From assembly GCF_004335015.1 (NCBI RefSeq), contig NZ_RQRU01000001.1:1116001-1180000 (forward strand): a DNA stretch of 64,000 bases, given 5' to 3'. Positions 17,849 through 27,878 of the stretch are shown one piece after another (position 1 is the stretch's first letter; each line of letters begins with the position of its first letter). The position numbers and the translations under genes are program-made. The notes under the pieces were generated by a model that made no database searches, was not told the DNA's origin, and saw nothing but the letters and a program-made list of their open reading frames with translations. This DNA is from Psychrobacter pygoscelis (GTDB lineage: Bacteria > Pseudomonadota > Gammaproteobacteria > Pseudomonadales > Moraxellaceae).

Positions 17849-18562
17849 TTAAATTTTATCGGTATCGAGCTGATCGTTAATTTTGACCACTTGCAGTAAT
17901 AGCTCAATGGCTTCATCAATGGTATTGCACACGATGAGCCGCTCAAAGTCCTGCTGCTTCATGAAGCCTTGCTCAGCGGTATAGCGTAAATGATCAATCA
18001 GTCGATCATAATAGCCATTGATATTCATAATGATCATTGGCTTTTCGTGCTGATACAGCTGCCGCCAAGTAGCAATCTCCATAATTTCCTCTAGCGTACC
18101 AAGGCCTCCTGGCAAGGTCACAAAGGCATCAGCATACTCTGCCATGATGGCTTTTCGAGTGTGCATGGTATCTGTTAGATGTAGCTTGGTCAGACCTTGG
18201 TGCGCAATCTCATGCTCTAGCATGAAGGTAGGAATGACACCAACCGCATCACTACCATGCTTGATGGCTTCATCAGCAACTGCGCCCATAAGCCCAATAC
18301 TAGCGCCGCCATAGACCAGACCTAAACCATTTTTGGCCAAAGCTTTTCCCAGCTCGCGCGCAGCCTTGTCGTAGATGTCATTATTGCCCAGTCGTGATCC
18401 GCAATACACCGCAACTAAAGGCTGGCTTAAGGATTTCTTATCTACTGCTTCGGCAATGTTATTTAAATCCATACTGGTAATTACTTTCTGCTCGCTCGTG
18501 GCTTTGCTTTTGGGCGGGATAATAGCCGCGCTCGAGGTATCAATATTAGCTGTATTTCTCAT
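17849..18562 (-). CDS. LOG-family (TIGR00730) nucleotide 5'-monophosphate phosphoribohydrolase
   Basis: A 237-residue protein of the LOG/lysine-decarboxylase-like fold. Such enzymes cleave nucleoside 5'-monophosphates (in plants, cytokinin ribotides) to base and ribose 5-phosphate. The diagnostic PGGxGTxxE motif reads PGGLGTLEEIMEIATWRQL, with VYGGASIGLMGAVAD as the nucleotide-binding loop. The first about 45 residues are a hydrophilic extension relative to the family. Bacterial substrate not determinable here. Confidence 0.9.
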   Translation of the reverse strand: MRNTANIDTSSAAIIPPKSKATSEQKVITSMDLNNIAEAVDKKSLSQPLVAVYCGSRLGNNDIYDKAARELGKALAKNGLGLVYGGASIGLMGAVADEAIKHGSDAVGVIPTFMLEHEIAHQGLTKLHLTDTMHTRKAIMAEYADAFVTLPGGLGTLEEIMEIATWRQLYQHEKPMIIMNINGYYDRLIDHLRYTAEQGFMKQQDFERLIVCNTIDEAIELLLQVVKINDQLDTDKI

Positions 18563-19166
18563 TGTCTGTTCCTATTTTGATTAAATCTATAGTTAAAGAG
18601 TGGCTAATACATGGGGATTACGTCGGTAGAGACAACCTAACTCACAGCTAAAAGTGAGCTGTTCACGGATTGTGATACTTTGGTATCTTGAATCTTTCAT
18701 ATCTAGAAGAATAGGTTAGATCCAATCCAATAACTTGTGCTTAGATCTTTAGTGATACCTATTATAAATTTTGCTAAGTCTTACTATAGGTGGTAGCGCC
18801 ATCAAGCTGCTCTGCCTGCCCTATATGCTGTACTATAATTGCAACTATGATTTTGATATCTTTAAATTTTATGCCGGTGACACGCTGACGCAACCCATGC
18901 ATAACAATAAGCCTAACCCAGTTACTTAAGACTATATAATTACACTACTTAAGACGGCATAATAATGCCATTGATTCACTATATCATACTCATGCTACAG
19001 CTCTGCATCACAAATATAACATCGCTTGATAAGTTTAGAGCGAGCCATGCTAGCTCATAGGCCATCCCTAATAAGTGCCTTATTTATAATAAAGCTATCC
19101 CCCAATTAGCACCATAACCAATTACCCTTGCTACTTTATCTCATTTTACTATTTAAGAAGGCTGTT
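18563..19166. other. Intergenic region
   Basis: A 604-bp spacer between divergent LOG-like and alcohol dehydrogenase genes. No gene or clear RNA element. Confidence 0.5.
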
Positions 19167-20261
19167 ATGACGACAACTACGCAAGCTACCAACGCTCCTA
19201 CTGCTGATAACCTGAGCGCTACTGACCTCGAGGTTAACCAACCTAACAACCAAGTTCGCGCCTACGCTGCTATGCAAGCTGGCGGCGAGCTAGAGCGCTA
19301 CGACTTTGACGCAGGCGAGCTAAAAATCGATGAAGTAGAAATTGCCGTAAGCTACTGTGGTATCTGCCACTCAGACTTATCGGTCATTGATAATGACTGG
19401 GGTATGAGCCAGTATCCTGTCATCGCTGGTCATGAAATCGTCGGCCAGATTATTCGAATGGGCGAGGCTGTCAAAGGATTACAGGTCGGTCAGACTGTCG
19501 GTATCGGTTGGACCGCTGAATCGTGTCAGCACTGCGACTTCTGTATTGATGGTAAGGCCAATGTCTGCCGCCAATCCACACCGACCATCGTCGGTCATTC
19601 AGGCGGCTTCGCTGATAAAGTTCGAGCTCAGTGGCAATGGGTTATCCCTCTGCCAGCAGAGCTGGATGAGTCTAAAGCAGGGCCTTTAATGTGTGGTGGT
19701 ATCACAGTCTTTCGACCCATCATCCAGCATCAGATGGACGCCAGTAAAAAGGTCGGGGTTATCGGTATCGGTGGCCTCGGACATATGGCGCTCGACTTTT
19801 TGAACGCTTGGGGCTGCGAAGTCACTGCCTTTAGCAGTAGTCCAGAGAAATATGATGCCATTCGTGAGATGGGCGCACATCACATCATCGATTCAAAAGA
19901 CGCCGACGCATTAAAGGACGCTCAAGGCTCGCTTGACTTAATTATCTCTACCGTTAATGTCGCGCTAGACTGGAATCTGTACTTAAGCTTGCTTAAACCT
20001 GAAGGCAAGCTACATTATGTTGGCGCGGTACTAAAGCCTCTTGATATCCAAGCATTCAACCTAATAGGCGGCGCTAAATCCGTCGCAGGGTCGCCAACAG
20101 GATCAGCAGCTGAGCTGCGTCAGATGGTCAAGTTCGCTGCTCGCGCAGGTGTTGAGCCCATTACTGAGACTTATCCTATGTCGCAAATCAATGAGGCCAT
20201 GACACGAATGCGCGAGGGCAAAGCTCGCTATCGAATCGTACTAGAAAACGATTTTGAGTGA
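19167..20261 (+). CDS. Zinc-dependent NAD(P) alcohol/aldehyde dehydrogenase (YahK/CAD-like)
   Basis: Medium-chain dehydrogenase, cytoplasmic, oxidising alcohols or reducing aldehydes. Catalytic-zinc motifs are CGICHSDLS and GHEIVG. Structural-zinc cysteines lie in CQHCDFCIDGKANVC. The Rossmann motif is GIGGLGHMALDF. This set matches the YahK/cinnamyl-alcohol-dehydrogenase branch. The start at ATG 19167 is chosen because AGAAGG precedes it, giving 364 residues. An upstream TTG at 19128 would add a hydrophobic leader without ribosome-binding site. The first about 25 residues are a variable Thr/Asn-rich extension. Confidence 0.92.
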   Translation: MTTTTQATNAPTADNLSATDLEVNQPNNQVRAYAAMQAGGELERYDFDAGELKIDEVEIAVSYCGICHSDLSVIDNDWGMSQYPVIAGHEIVGQIIRMGEAVKGLQVGQTVGIGWTAESCQHCDFCIDGKANVCRQSTPTIVGHSGGFADKVRAQWQWVIPLPAELDESKAGPLMCGGITVFRPIIQHQMDASKKVGVIGIGGLGHMALDFLNAWGCEVTAFSSSPEKYDAIREMGAHHIIDSKDADALKDAQGSLDLIISTVNVALDWNLYLSLLKPEGKLHYVGAVLKPLDIQAFNLIGGAKSVAGSPTGSAAELRQMVKFAARAGVEPITETYPMSQINEAMTRMREGKARYRIVLENDFE

Positions 20262-20339
20262 TGGAAGGGTCTTCAAGTTATTAGTAACACTCGGTAAGAC
20301 TATTCACAATAACCAATCCCTATAATAAGAGACTGTGCT

Positions 20340-21290
20340 ATGACTGAAGAAACCTCAGATACGCTTGTGATAGATGATAAAGCACCGACATTATCAGCAA
20401 AGCGCCAAGCGTCGCCGGTAGTGACTACCGAAGCGCTGACAATATTGAGCGAACGCAACAAACCATTAGCGGCGACACTATATCGCCCCAAGGTTACCCC
20501 AAGTATAGCCATTATGATAGCGCCGGCTACTGGGATTAAAAGGCAGTTTTATCATAATTTTGCCACATATCTTGCTGAGCAAGGCTTTGGGGTATTGACT
20601 TTTGACAATGAGGGCATTGGACAATCGCTCAGCTGCCCCATCGACAAGTCAGACGCCTCGCTAATCAGTTGGGGCCGTCATGACATGCCAGCGATACTTG
20701 ATGCGCTTCAACAACAATATCCTGAAGCAAGCTATCATCTCATTGGTCATAGTGCCGGCGGTCAGCTTATTGGTCTAATGCCCAACCATACCGAGCTTAG
20801 TTCAGTGGTTAATGTGGCCTGCTCATCAGGTCAAATCAAAAATATGGCATTGCCCTACAAGGCTAAGGCTATAGGCTTTATGGAGGCCTTTATTCCTGCC
20901 AGTAATCTGATATTAGGCTATACGCCTGCTGACAAGCTGGGTATGGGTGAGCCACTACCGCGCGCCGTAGCGAGACAATGGCGTATCTGGTGTAATGGCG
21001 CAGGCTATATCAAGACCGCTTTTGGCAAGACGGTGCACACGCATTATTACGCTGCAGTGACTACGCCAGCCCTTTGGCTTAATTTCACCGATGATGACAT
21101 CGCCAATAGTAAAAACGTCAACGACATGCTTCGAGTCTTCCCCAATATGCCCGCCAAAAATTGTATGCTAGCCCCTAGTGACTTTGGGCTAGATGAGGTT
21201 GGTCATATGAAATATTTTAGCCGTAAGACTTTCGCTAAGGCGCCAGAGCTGTGGCAGATGACCGTAGATTGGCTAAGAGAGCATAGCTAG
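20340..21290 (+). CDS. Alpha/beta hydrolase (COG4757-like)
   Basis: A 316-residue alpha/beta-hydrolase fold protein. The nucleophile elbow is IGHSAGGQ, with MIAPATGIKRQFYHNFA preceding the oxyanion region. A late acid is present in TDDDIANSKNV and the His in DEVGHMKYF. The RQWRIWCNG segment is characteristic of the COG4757 group. It lies 78 bp after the alcohol dehydrogenase in the same direction and may be cotranscribed. Substrate unknown. Confidence 0.85.
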   Translation: MTEETSDTLVIDDKAPTLSAKRQASPVVTTEALTILSERNKPLAATLYRPKVTPSIAIMIAPATGIKRQFYHNFATYLAEQGFGVLTFDNEGIGQSLSCPIDKSDASLISWGRHDMPAILDALQQQYPEASYHLIGHSAGGQLIGLMPNHTELSSVVNVACSSGQIKNMALPYKAKAIGFMEAFIPASNLILGYTPADKLGMGEPLPRAVARQWRIWCNGAGYIKTAFGKTVHTHYYAAVTTPALWLNFTDDDIANSKNVNDMLRVFPNMPAKNCMLAPSDFGLDEVGHMKYFSRKTFAKAPELWQMTVDWLREHS

Positions 21291-21328
21291 TCAGCTCTTG
21301 TTCGCCTTCCTCAAAGCTCAACCGTGGG

Positions 21329-22063
21329 TTACTTTGTCACTGCCTCATCAGCTATAAAGACATCCTTAGCCAAGCGTTTTTGTAGCGCTGAGTATAGTGA
21401 GGGGTTCATACTCTGAACATTGCTGAGCAGCCATTGCACATAATTACTAGGCAAGTCTTTAATCGCTCGACCTTTATACTTGCCAAAAGGCATCTGCCTC
21501 ACTGGCTTGGCTTGATTGGCCATACGGTGCGCCGCGGCAAAGTCGGTCGGCTCTATCTGCAATCGCTCACAGCATGCTTTATAGAGCAAATAGCACATAC
21601 GCGCATCCCCTAGCGCATCATGTGCAGCAGCGGTCATCTCGCGGGCTGCCGCCTCCCCTATTAACTGCTCTATACATCTAGACTGGCTATAACGTGACCA
21701 CTCTGGAAAGGCAAATCGAGCCAATCTTACCGTGCAAATGAGCTTAGTCGATGGCCTACCGATCACCCCCCAATCAAAGCGTACGTTGTGACCGATAAGG
21801 TAGTCACTTAGCTCAAACTTCTGCAAATCAAAGCGCTCAAGCCCTGCTACGTCAGCATCAGTAATACCATGAATCTTGGTAACAAATGGAGAAATAGGTC
21901 GACCACTATTAAAGTAGGCCATCCATTCAAAGCCCGTTTGCACATTTATTGTCGCCACCTGAATAGGTCTAGCATTGCGGCCTTGGTCGGTCTCGGTATC
22001 AATCACTAAGGCGGTAGCGTTCGGTGTCATAGGCTTTAACCTCATCGTAGTATAGAATGCCAT
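21329..22063 (-). CDS. DnaQ/ExoX-like 3'-5' exonuclease with C-terminal DUF3820-type domain
   Basis: A DEDDh exonuclease domain at about residues 15-175: ExoI VIDTETD, ExoII GHNVRFDWGV, ExoIII HDALGDARM (catalytic His and Asp). This is followed by MPFGKYKGRAIKDLPSNYVQWLL, the compact domain seen in DUF3820/PF12843 proteins and at the end of some ExoX-like nucleases. It probably trims DNA 3' ends in repair. The start has two nearby in-frame Met (residues 1 and 7), and which is used is unclear. Confidence 0.88.
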   Translation of the reverse strand: MAFYTTMRLKPMTPNATALVIDTETDQGRNARPIQVATINVQTGFEWMAYFNSGRPISPFVTKIHGITDADVAGLERFDLQKFELSDYLIGHNVRFDWGVIGRPSTKLICTVRLARFAFPEWSRYSQSRCIEQLIGEAAAREMTAAAHDALGDARMCYLLYKACCERLQIEPTDFAAAHRMANQAKPVRQMPFGKYKGRAIKDLPSNYVQWLLSNVQSMNPSLYSALQKRLAKDVFIADEAVTK

Positions 22064-22458
22064 GACCTTTATAATGCGTACTTTGGCAGTATATTTCTAG
22101 CGCTTATGGTGTACTTATAGAGCTAGTCGCTAGATTTTGTATAAATCAGCGATTATTAACTATTGCTATTACTCTTCATGGTCTTTTCATATCCATATAA
22201 AGCGGAAATTGCTACGCTAATCTATAGCCAGTTCATTAGAAAAACAATACAGCGGTACTAGGATGAATTTTTGCGCTCTCTGTCGGTGTGCCCACAGCAA
22301 ATCAGAAAACTTATACCAGCGGCGCAGCATAATACAGCGACGCTATTTTATTTAGAATCGACTATATTATAGTAAACTTAATTCAAAACTCTTTAGCACT
22401 CAACGGTCCAACCGAACCTTAGCGTATTCACGCTATAAAACAGACGATACATAATAAG
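22064..22458. other. Intergenic region
   Basis: A 395-bp spacer between divergent genes. No gene or structured element seen. Confidence 0.45.
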
Positions 22459-23085
22459 ATGCCAAAACAGCCTTATTCACAAAAACAAGCCAAATCCAGC
22501 CCTAAGCCTGTAGCACAGCCACCGAGGCGCTCATGGTTAGGTCGGCTGCTCAGCTTACTGATGCATTCTATTTTGCTATTGCTGCTATTATTTGCATTAG
22601 ATCAGCTCCTCCCAAACTTACACGACAAAGTAAAATCCTTTGCCACTCAGAGCTGGCAGTACTTGACTTTAATGCAGCAGGATCTACCGACAGACAATAG
22701 CTTACCCAACCCGTTAATCGATCGCCATCTTACAGATACTTGGGGCGGCGCTCGCAGTGAGGGTCGCCGCCATGAGGGTATTGATATCTTTGCCCAGCGT
22801 GGCACACCAATCCACGCTACCACTCACGGCATCGTGCGAAAAGTCGGGTTAGATCGCTTGGGTGGTAAGGTGGTGGTCATCGTCGGACCAGGCGGAGCGG
22901 GGCACTATTACGCCCATCTTGAGGATTATGCAAATATCAATGAAGGCGACTGGGTAAATGCAGGCGATGTTATCGGCTATGTGGGCGACAGTGGTAACGC
23001 AAAGGGCACGCCGCCACATGTGCATTATGGCATCTATATCAATGGCAGTGCGGTAAATCCTTATCCACTATTGGTTAAAGAGTAA
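22459..23085 (+). CDS. M23-family metallopeptidase, membrane anchored
   Basis: A 208-residue LytM-type peptidase that probably cleaves or remodels peptidoglycan cross-links in the periplasm. A basic N-terminus is followed by one transmembrane helix (about residues 29-48, [16 protein letters not shown]). The zinc motifs are HEGIDIF (HxxxD, near 111) and HVHYGIY (HxH, near 189), and [10 protein letters not shown] lies between. Both zinc-ligand motifs are intact, so it is likely catalytically active rather than an activator of the EnvC type. Confidence 0.92.
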   Translation: MPKQPYSQKQAKSSPKPVAQPPRRSWLGRLLSLLMHSILLLLLLFALDQLLPNLHDKVKSFATQSWQYLTLMQQDLPTDNSLPNPLIDRHLTDTWGGARSEGRRHEGIDIFAQRGTPIHATTHGIVRKVGLDRLGGKVVVIVGPGGAGHYYAHLEDYANINEGDWVNAGDVIGYVGDSGNAKGTPPHVHYGIYINGSAVNPYPLLVKE

Positions 23086-23203
23086 AAATAGTCCCTATCA
23101 GAACTAGGGTCAAACTCTAAACAGCATCTAGCGATGGGTAGGAAACATAATAGTTATAGGAAGCTTAACAGTCATGACATTAGGCTCCGCTATTGATCGA
23201 CTG

Positions 23204-24574
23204 TCATGCATCGGTAGAATTAGAGCTTGTACCGCAGATTCTGGAGGCAGGGAAGAATACTTTAAAGGTCGAGCCATGATCCTCACTCGACTCAATCTTT
23301 AGGGTAGCATCATGCTGGTATAAGACGTGCTTGACGATAGCAAGGCCTAGCCCAGTACCGCCAGTAGCGCGGCTACGACCACTATCTACCCGATAAAAGC
23401 GCTCCGTTAAGCGGTCGATATGCTCCTTGGCAATGCCAATCCCCGTATCACTAACGGCAAACATACAACCCTCTTTCACTGCCGTCCAGCTGATACTAAT
23501 CTCGCCACCTTTGGGCGTATACTTAATAGCATTGGTAACGAGATTAAGTAGCGCACTATTGAGGTACATCTCTGAACCATACAGGTTATCCTGTGAGTCT
23601 AAGTGCAGATCAATAAAGTGACCATAGTCCTTGTTATAAATCTGAGCATCATCAAAAACATGAGTCAGTAGTCTGGGCATATCCACACACTGCGTCTCAT
23701 GCGCCTCTTCATTCTCAAGGCGCGATAGCATCAATAGATCGTTGATAATACTATTCATGCGCCGCGTCTGCTGGGTCATGAGACTAAAGCCACGCTGCCA
23801 TTTTGGGTCAATGTCAGGCTGGTCAGAAAAGGTCTCAATATAGCCCATAATCACCGTCAGCGGTGTGCGCAGCTCATGTGAGACATTAGCCACAAAGTCT
23901 TTTCGCATCTGCTCTAGGTGCTGTAATCTAGTAACATCATAGATGAGCAGCAGCTTCTCCTCACCAAAGTGAGTCACCTCACATTGAACGTAGCGCTCTG
24001 GGTCTTTCCATGAGTTCAAGCGAACACCATCATTGGGGGTCTTCGTCATCTCATAGTATTCACGGAACTCAGGCACATTAATCAGGTTAAAGATACTATT
24101 GCCTTGATCTTCTGAGCGCAGCTGCAAAAGCTTTTCAGCAGACTGATTCCACCACTCTAACCGATCTTCTGAGTCCAGAAGGATAACCGCATCTTGTAAG
24201 GCAAGTAGCGAGCTACGGATCTTTTTGATAAGCCCCATCATCTTTTGCTGAGTGAGCTGCTCTTGCGTTCGGCTTTGGTATAGCTGAGTGGCGACGAAAG
24301 TAAGCCCACCTGACATCTCTGGCGGCGGTGCTTGAATAGGCGCTTTCACCCAATAGCTAAAGCGCTGCAAGGCATAGAGACGTAGCAGATGAAAAAACAC
24401 CAAGCCGACGACGATACCCCAAGGAGTAACGCCGAAGTACCAGCCGCCTATCGCACCGACACCCATCCAAAATAGTAACCAGCGAAAATCAGCCCAGAAT
24501 AAGACGTAGTTTTGTGAAGAGGAGTTAGAATTAGAATTAGTCATAATTGGATCATTATTGGCATAGATATCCAA
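23204..24574 (-). CDS. phoR: Phosphate regulon sensor histidine kinase PhoR
   Basis: Membrane sensor kinase partner of PhoB, controlling phosphate starvation genes. Two close transmembrane segments lie at about residues 25-70. A PAS domain follows (about 120-215, LLALQDAVILLDSEDRLEWWN). The H-box is NVSHELRTPLTV, the N-box is LVTNAIKYTPKGG, and the G-boxes are DTGIGI and GGTGLGLAI. The 456-residue length matches PhoR. The start could be the first ATG or the ATG 30 bp inside; neither has a strong ribosome-binding site. It lies 246 bp downstream of phoB on the same strand. Confidence 0.95.
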   Translation of the reverse strand: MDIYANNDPIMTNSNSNSSSQNYVLFWADFRWLLFWMGVGAIGGWYFGVTPWGIVVGLVFFHLLRLYALQRFSYWVKAPIQAPPPEMSGGLTFVATQLYQSRTQEQLTQQKMMGLIKKIRSSLLALQDAVILLDSEDRLEWWNQSAEKLLQLRSEDQGNSIFNLINVPEFREYYEMTKTPNDGVRLNSWKDPERYVQCEVTHFGEEKLLLIYDVTRLQHLEQMRKDFVANVSHELRTPLTVIMGYIETFSDQPDIDPKWQRGFSLMTQQTRRMNSIINDLLMLSRLENEEAHETQCVDMPRLLTHVFDDAQIYNKDYGHFIDLHLDSQDNLYGSEMYLNSALLNLVTNAIKYTPKGGEISISWTAVKEGCMFAVSDTGIGIAKEHIDRLTERFYRVDSGRSRATGGTGLGLAIVKHVLYQHDATLKIESSEDHGSTFKVFFPASRICGTSSNSTDA

Positions 24575-24820
24575 AACAAAAAGCCAAAATTATACGCCGG
24601 CTAAGGAATAGGCTAATTTATTAGCCAAGCTACGCCTACTGACTGTCATACTTATCTGTAGCGCTTGTACGCAGCTTTTATACTATTTTAAAGAATTTTA
24701 AAGATGATCTTGAGCGCCCTATCAAAGCCTTTTGTCGCAAAAGACTAAGCGGTCAGAGGTAAGTGAAGCGTGGTAAAGACGAGACCTCGCTAAATTCCCT
24801 CTTAAAGACTCGTCATTGAG

Positions 24821-25522
24821 TTAGCCACTCATTTGTGTCGAAAACCGATAGCCAGTACCACGAACCGTCTGAATAAATCCAGCATAGTTATGAGGCTCCA
24901 GGACCTTACGCAGCCTACGAATATGCACATCGATAGTACGATCCTCGACGTAGACATTGCCGCCCCAGACTTGGTCTAGCAGCTGCGTCCGAGTATAAGC
25001 GCGCTCCGGATGGCTCATAAAAAAGGCCAAAAGACGATACTCTGTCGGACCAATGTCAACCGCATTGCCATCAGCAGTGACGCGTTGACTGACTGGATCT
25101 AAACTCAATCCCTCTGCCTCTATGGGTTTGTCACCTGACAAGGCACTACTGCGGCGCAGCACAGCTTTGATCCGCGACACAAGCTCTCGGGTTGAAAATG
25201 GCTTGGTAATATAGTCATCAGCGCCAGCATCTAAGCCCTGCACCTTATTGTCCTCTTCACCTTTAGCCGTAAGCATGATCACAGGGATCTCAGCGAGAAG
25301 TTCGTCTTTTTTTAGCATCCGGCAAAAGTCTATTCCTGACTGACCACCTGGTAACATCCAGTCCAGTAAGATTAATGCAGGGCGATGATCGACCACTTGT
25401 CGATGAGCACCAGAGACATCTTCGGCTTGTACACAGTCAAACCCCGCCATTTCAAGCGCTGTCATGATCATTTCACGAATTGCTGGCTCATCTTCAACGA
25501 CCAATATGGTTTCGTTATTCAT
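24821..25522 (-). CDS. phoB: Phosphate regulon response regulator PhoB
   Basis: OmpR-type response regulator of 233 residues. The receiver has D54 (LLDWMLPGG) as phosphoacceptor, the acidic pocket VEDE at 9-12, and K in the TKPF motif. The winged-helix DNA-binding domain ends with [15 protein letters not shown]...VRGTGYRF. It activates phosphate uptake genes through Pho boxes, and one such box with a properly spaced -10 lies upstream of this gene (25754-25790), predicting autoregulation. Confidence 0.96.
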   Translation of the reverse strand: MNNETILVVEDEPAIREMIMTALEMAGFDCVQAEDVSGAHRQVVDHRPALILLDWMLPGGQSGIDFCRMLKKDELLAEIPVIMLTAKGEEDNKVQGLDAGADDYITKPFSTRELVSRIKAVLRRSSALSGDKPIEAEGLSLDPVSQRVTADGNAVDIGPTEYRLLAFFMSHPERAYTRTQLLDQVWGGNVYVEDRTIDVHIRRLRKVLEPHNYAGFIQTVRGTGYRFSTQMSG

Positions 25523-26209
25523 GCCCTACCCTCAAAGTTGTTCGATCAATTATGATTTATCAATGCTATTTAACCAATATTATCTAAATACGCTTACTTA
25601 AAAAGCTTACTTAAACAGTGTGATACCGCTTAACGTCTCAGTCTCTATTGGTTAAGAAATGACTGCTAATAAATTATCACTTATTCATCACCAAAAAAAT
25701 AAACAATATTTGGTAATTACTCTAGCTGTCCTTACCTTATAATTATGACGGTTATATTACAACCTACCAATATGACAACCATATGACAAGCAGCAACTTA
25801 TCCTTATTTTCTTGTTGTAAGGCAACGATAAAGGCTTTTTAAAGAGGATAACCGTCCACCACTCTAAGGTTAAAGTGCTGACGACAAACTTATGCCTTTT
25901 TGATATACCTGCCTCATCGGCTCAAGACGTTATGTACGGTAAATCCATTTTAGATTTACCACAAAGCCGTTGGGATGAATTTACGCCCGCCTCAGCCATC
26001 TTACGACTTCTAGCCAGTAACGTTATACCAACGACTGTTTTTCGTACCAGTTTTAAATAGGATTGATTATACTTACCAAAATTGCAAAAAAAGTATTAAA
26101 ACAATGCTACTCAAATATAGTGCTACTAAAAAACAAGGCGAATAAAAGCACATTATTGAGAACAACCGTACTAAAATGACAGTGTCAAAATAGCAGTGTG
26201 GCAAGCCCT
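25523..26209. other. Intergenic region upstream of phoB
   Basis: A 687-bp region. It contains the Pho-box promoter and a phoB leader of roughly 220 nt. A plus-strand ORF at 25875-26060 lacks ribosome-binding site and recognisable motifs. Confidence 0.5.
25754..25790 (-). promoter_or_regulatory. Pho box and -10 of phoB
   Basis: On the minus strand two direct TTGTCATA repeats start exactly 11 bp apart (TTGTCATATGG then TTGTCATATTG). They match the PhoB-binding consensus CTGTCATA-n3-CTGTCA. After GTAGGTTG comes TAATAT as -10, the spacing expected for PhoB-activated promoters that lack a -35. It faces phoB about 230 bp away. Confidence 0.75.
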
Positions 26210-26647
26210 TTAGACCTCAAGAAGGAAGTTAATAGGTCCATCATTGACAGCAGATACTTGCATATTAGCGCCAAATTCACCTGTAGCCACTTTAGAGTAC
26301 TGCGACTGGGCATAGAGCACCAAACTATCAAAGAGGGCTTTTGCCGCTTCAGGCGCCATAGCCGGTCCAAAATCAGGACGTCGACCTTTATCAGTCTTGG
26401 CCATTAGCGTAAATTGTGATACCAGTAACAGGCCACCTTGCACCTCTTGAAGGTTTTTATCGAGCCGTCCTGCTTCATTGGCGAAGATTCGATAAGTTAA
26501 TATCTTATCGATGAGTTTCTTGGCCACCGTTAGATCGTCATCATGACCAAGACCAATATAAGCCAAAATACCTTGATCGATAACTCCTACGACTGTGCCG
26601 TCAACACTCACGCTAGCTTGGGTAACTCGCTGAATAACTGCTTTCAT
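26210..26647 (-). CDS. dtd: D-aminoacyl-tRNA deacylase
   Basis: Hydrolyses D-aminoacyl-tRNA and Gly-tRNA(Ala), protecting translation. A 145-residue protein starting MKAVIQRVTQASVSVDG. It has the SQFTL active-site motif and the C-terminal Gly-cis-Pro motif, which reads NDGPIN where most DTDs have NxGPVT. GAGGAC precedes ATG 26647; a longer reading frame to 26683 adds 12 residues that do not fit the family. Confidence 0.95.
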   Translation of the reverse strand: MKAVIQRVTQASVSVDGTVVGVIDQGILAYIGLGHDDDLTVAKKLIDKILTYRIFANEAGRLDKNLQEVQGGLLLVSQFTLMAKTDKGRRPDFGPAMAPEAAKALFDSLVLYAQSQYSKVATGEFGANMQVSAVNDGPINFLLEV

Positions 26648-26971
26648 ACTGTCCTCATAACTTATGTTTTTATCTGAATGCACTTTGTCTTAATGCTATC
26701 TGCCTTGATGCCAATTAACTCGATGCTAGGCATTTGACTATTATCACTATTATATCGATTATTACGCCAGTACCGCTGCTCAATATCGCCTTAGGTCTCA
26801 GTATCTGGATAAACTCTTGCCACCTTGTCAACGCTTAATAGCCTGATGACCTAATTACAGCAGCATTGCTCTAATCAACCCGCAGCTTATCCTCTGATCT
26901 TAGCAATTCATGATAGACTATTTATTATTAGTCAGCGCCATTCCTCAATATATGATTAAACTGTGAGACTC
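26648..26971. other. Intergenic region
   Basis: A 324-bp spacer between divergent dtd and psd. No additional feature recognised. Confidence 0.45.
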
Positions 26972-27862
26972 ATGAAAAACTCTTTAAAAAACCAGCTTAA
27001 GGCAACTTTAAGTACCGATAAGCTCTTCACTGCCGCTCAGCACCTTATCCCCCAGCAACGACTCAGTAAGACCGCAGGACGCTTTGCCGCCAGTCGCCAT
27101 CCTCTTGTCAAAAAAGCCTTTATGCACACCTTTGCCAAGGCTTACGGCGTTACTCTAGATGAATACGAGCGCAAAAGCCTCAATGCCTATGAGAGCTTTA
27201 ATGACTTCTTTACCCGTGAGCTAGCCAGTGATGCACGACCTATTGATGACAGCGCAAATGGTATCGTCTCACCAGCAGACGGTGTCATCTCACAATTAGG
27301 CCATATTGAGCAAGGAAAGTTGCTGCAAGCCAAAGGCCGACATTATGCAGTTGGTCAGTTATTAGCCGACAGTGAAGATGGCAAATACTTTAAAGATGGT
27401 AGCTTTGCCACCGTTTATCTCGCCCCGAGTAACTACCACCGAGTACATATGCCATTCGATGGTAAGCTGGTACAGACCCGCTATGTTCCAGGGTCACTGT
27501 TTTCAGTTAACAACGTCACCGCTGCCGGTGTACCCGACTTATTTGCCCGCAACGAACGCTTGGTCTGTCTGTTCGAGACTGAGTTTGGGATGGCATCGGT
27601 GGTTATGGTAGGGGCTATGATCGTGGCCGGTATTGAGACCGTCGCTACGGGGAAAATTGAGCGCTCCGAAACTATCCAGAGACAAAATCATGATATGGCG
27701 CTGAATAAAGGCGATGAGCTTGGTCGCTTTTATCTGGGTTCTACCGCCATTGTGCTATTGCCTAAAGCAGCAGGGGTAGTATGGCAAGAAGGGCTAGAGC
27801 ACAACTTGGCGGTGCAGATGGGCCAACTGCTTGGGATCGCTAACACGACCCAGTCTGTATAA
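26972..27862 (+). CDS. psd: Phosphatidylserine decarboxylase proenzyme
   Basis: Makes phosphatidylethanolamine from phosphatidylserine at the inner membrane. The self-cleavage motif LGST is at residues 255-258 (FYLGSTAIVLLP), cutting between G256 and S257 to form the pyruvoyl group on the alpha chain. The N-terminal beta-chain shows ESFNDFFTREL, SPADGVIS and YHRVHMPFDG, all typical. A GTG at 26963 is an alternative start three codons earlier. Confidence 0.96.
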   Translation: MKNSLKNQLKATLSTDKLFTAAQHLIPQQRLSKTAGRFAASRHPLVKKAFMHTFAKAYGVTLDEYERKSLNAYESFNDFFTRELASDARPIDDSANGIVSPADGVISQLGHIEQGKLLQAKGRHYAVGQLLADSEDGKYFKDGSFATVYLAPSNYHRVHMPFDGKLVQTRYVPGSLFSVNNVTAAGVPDLFARNERLVCLFETEFGMASVVMVGAMIVAGIETVATGKIERSETIQRQNHDMALNKGDELGRFYLGSTAIVLLPKAAGVVWQEGLEHNLAVQMGQLLGIANTTQSV

Positions 27863-27878
27863 TTAAGCGCTAAGCAAA

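Noticed and set aside
25875-26060. Plus-strand 61-codon ORF upstream of phoB
   Set aside because: GTG start without ribosome-binding site, no motif, no coding-like composition; it lies in a spacer dominated by the phoB promoter.
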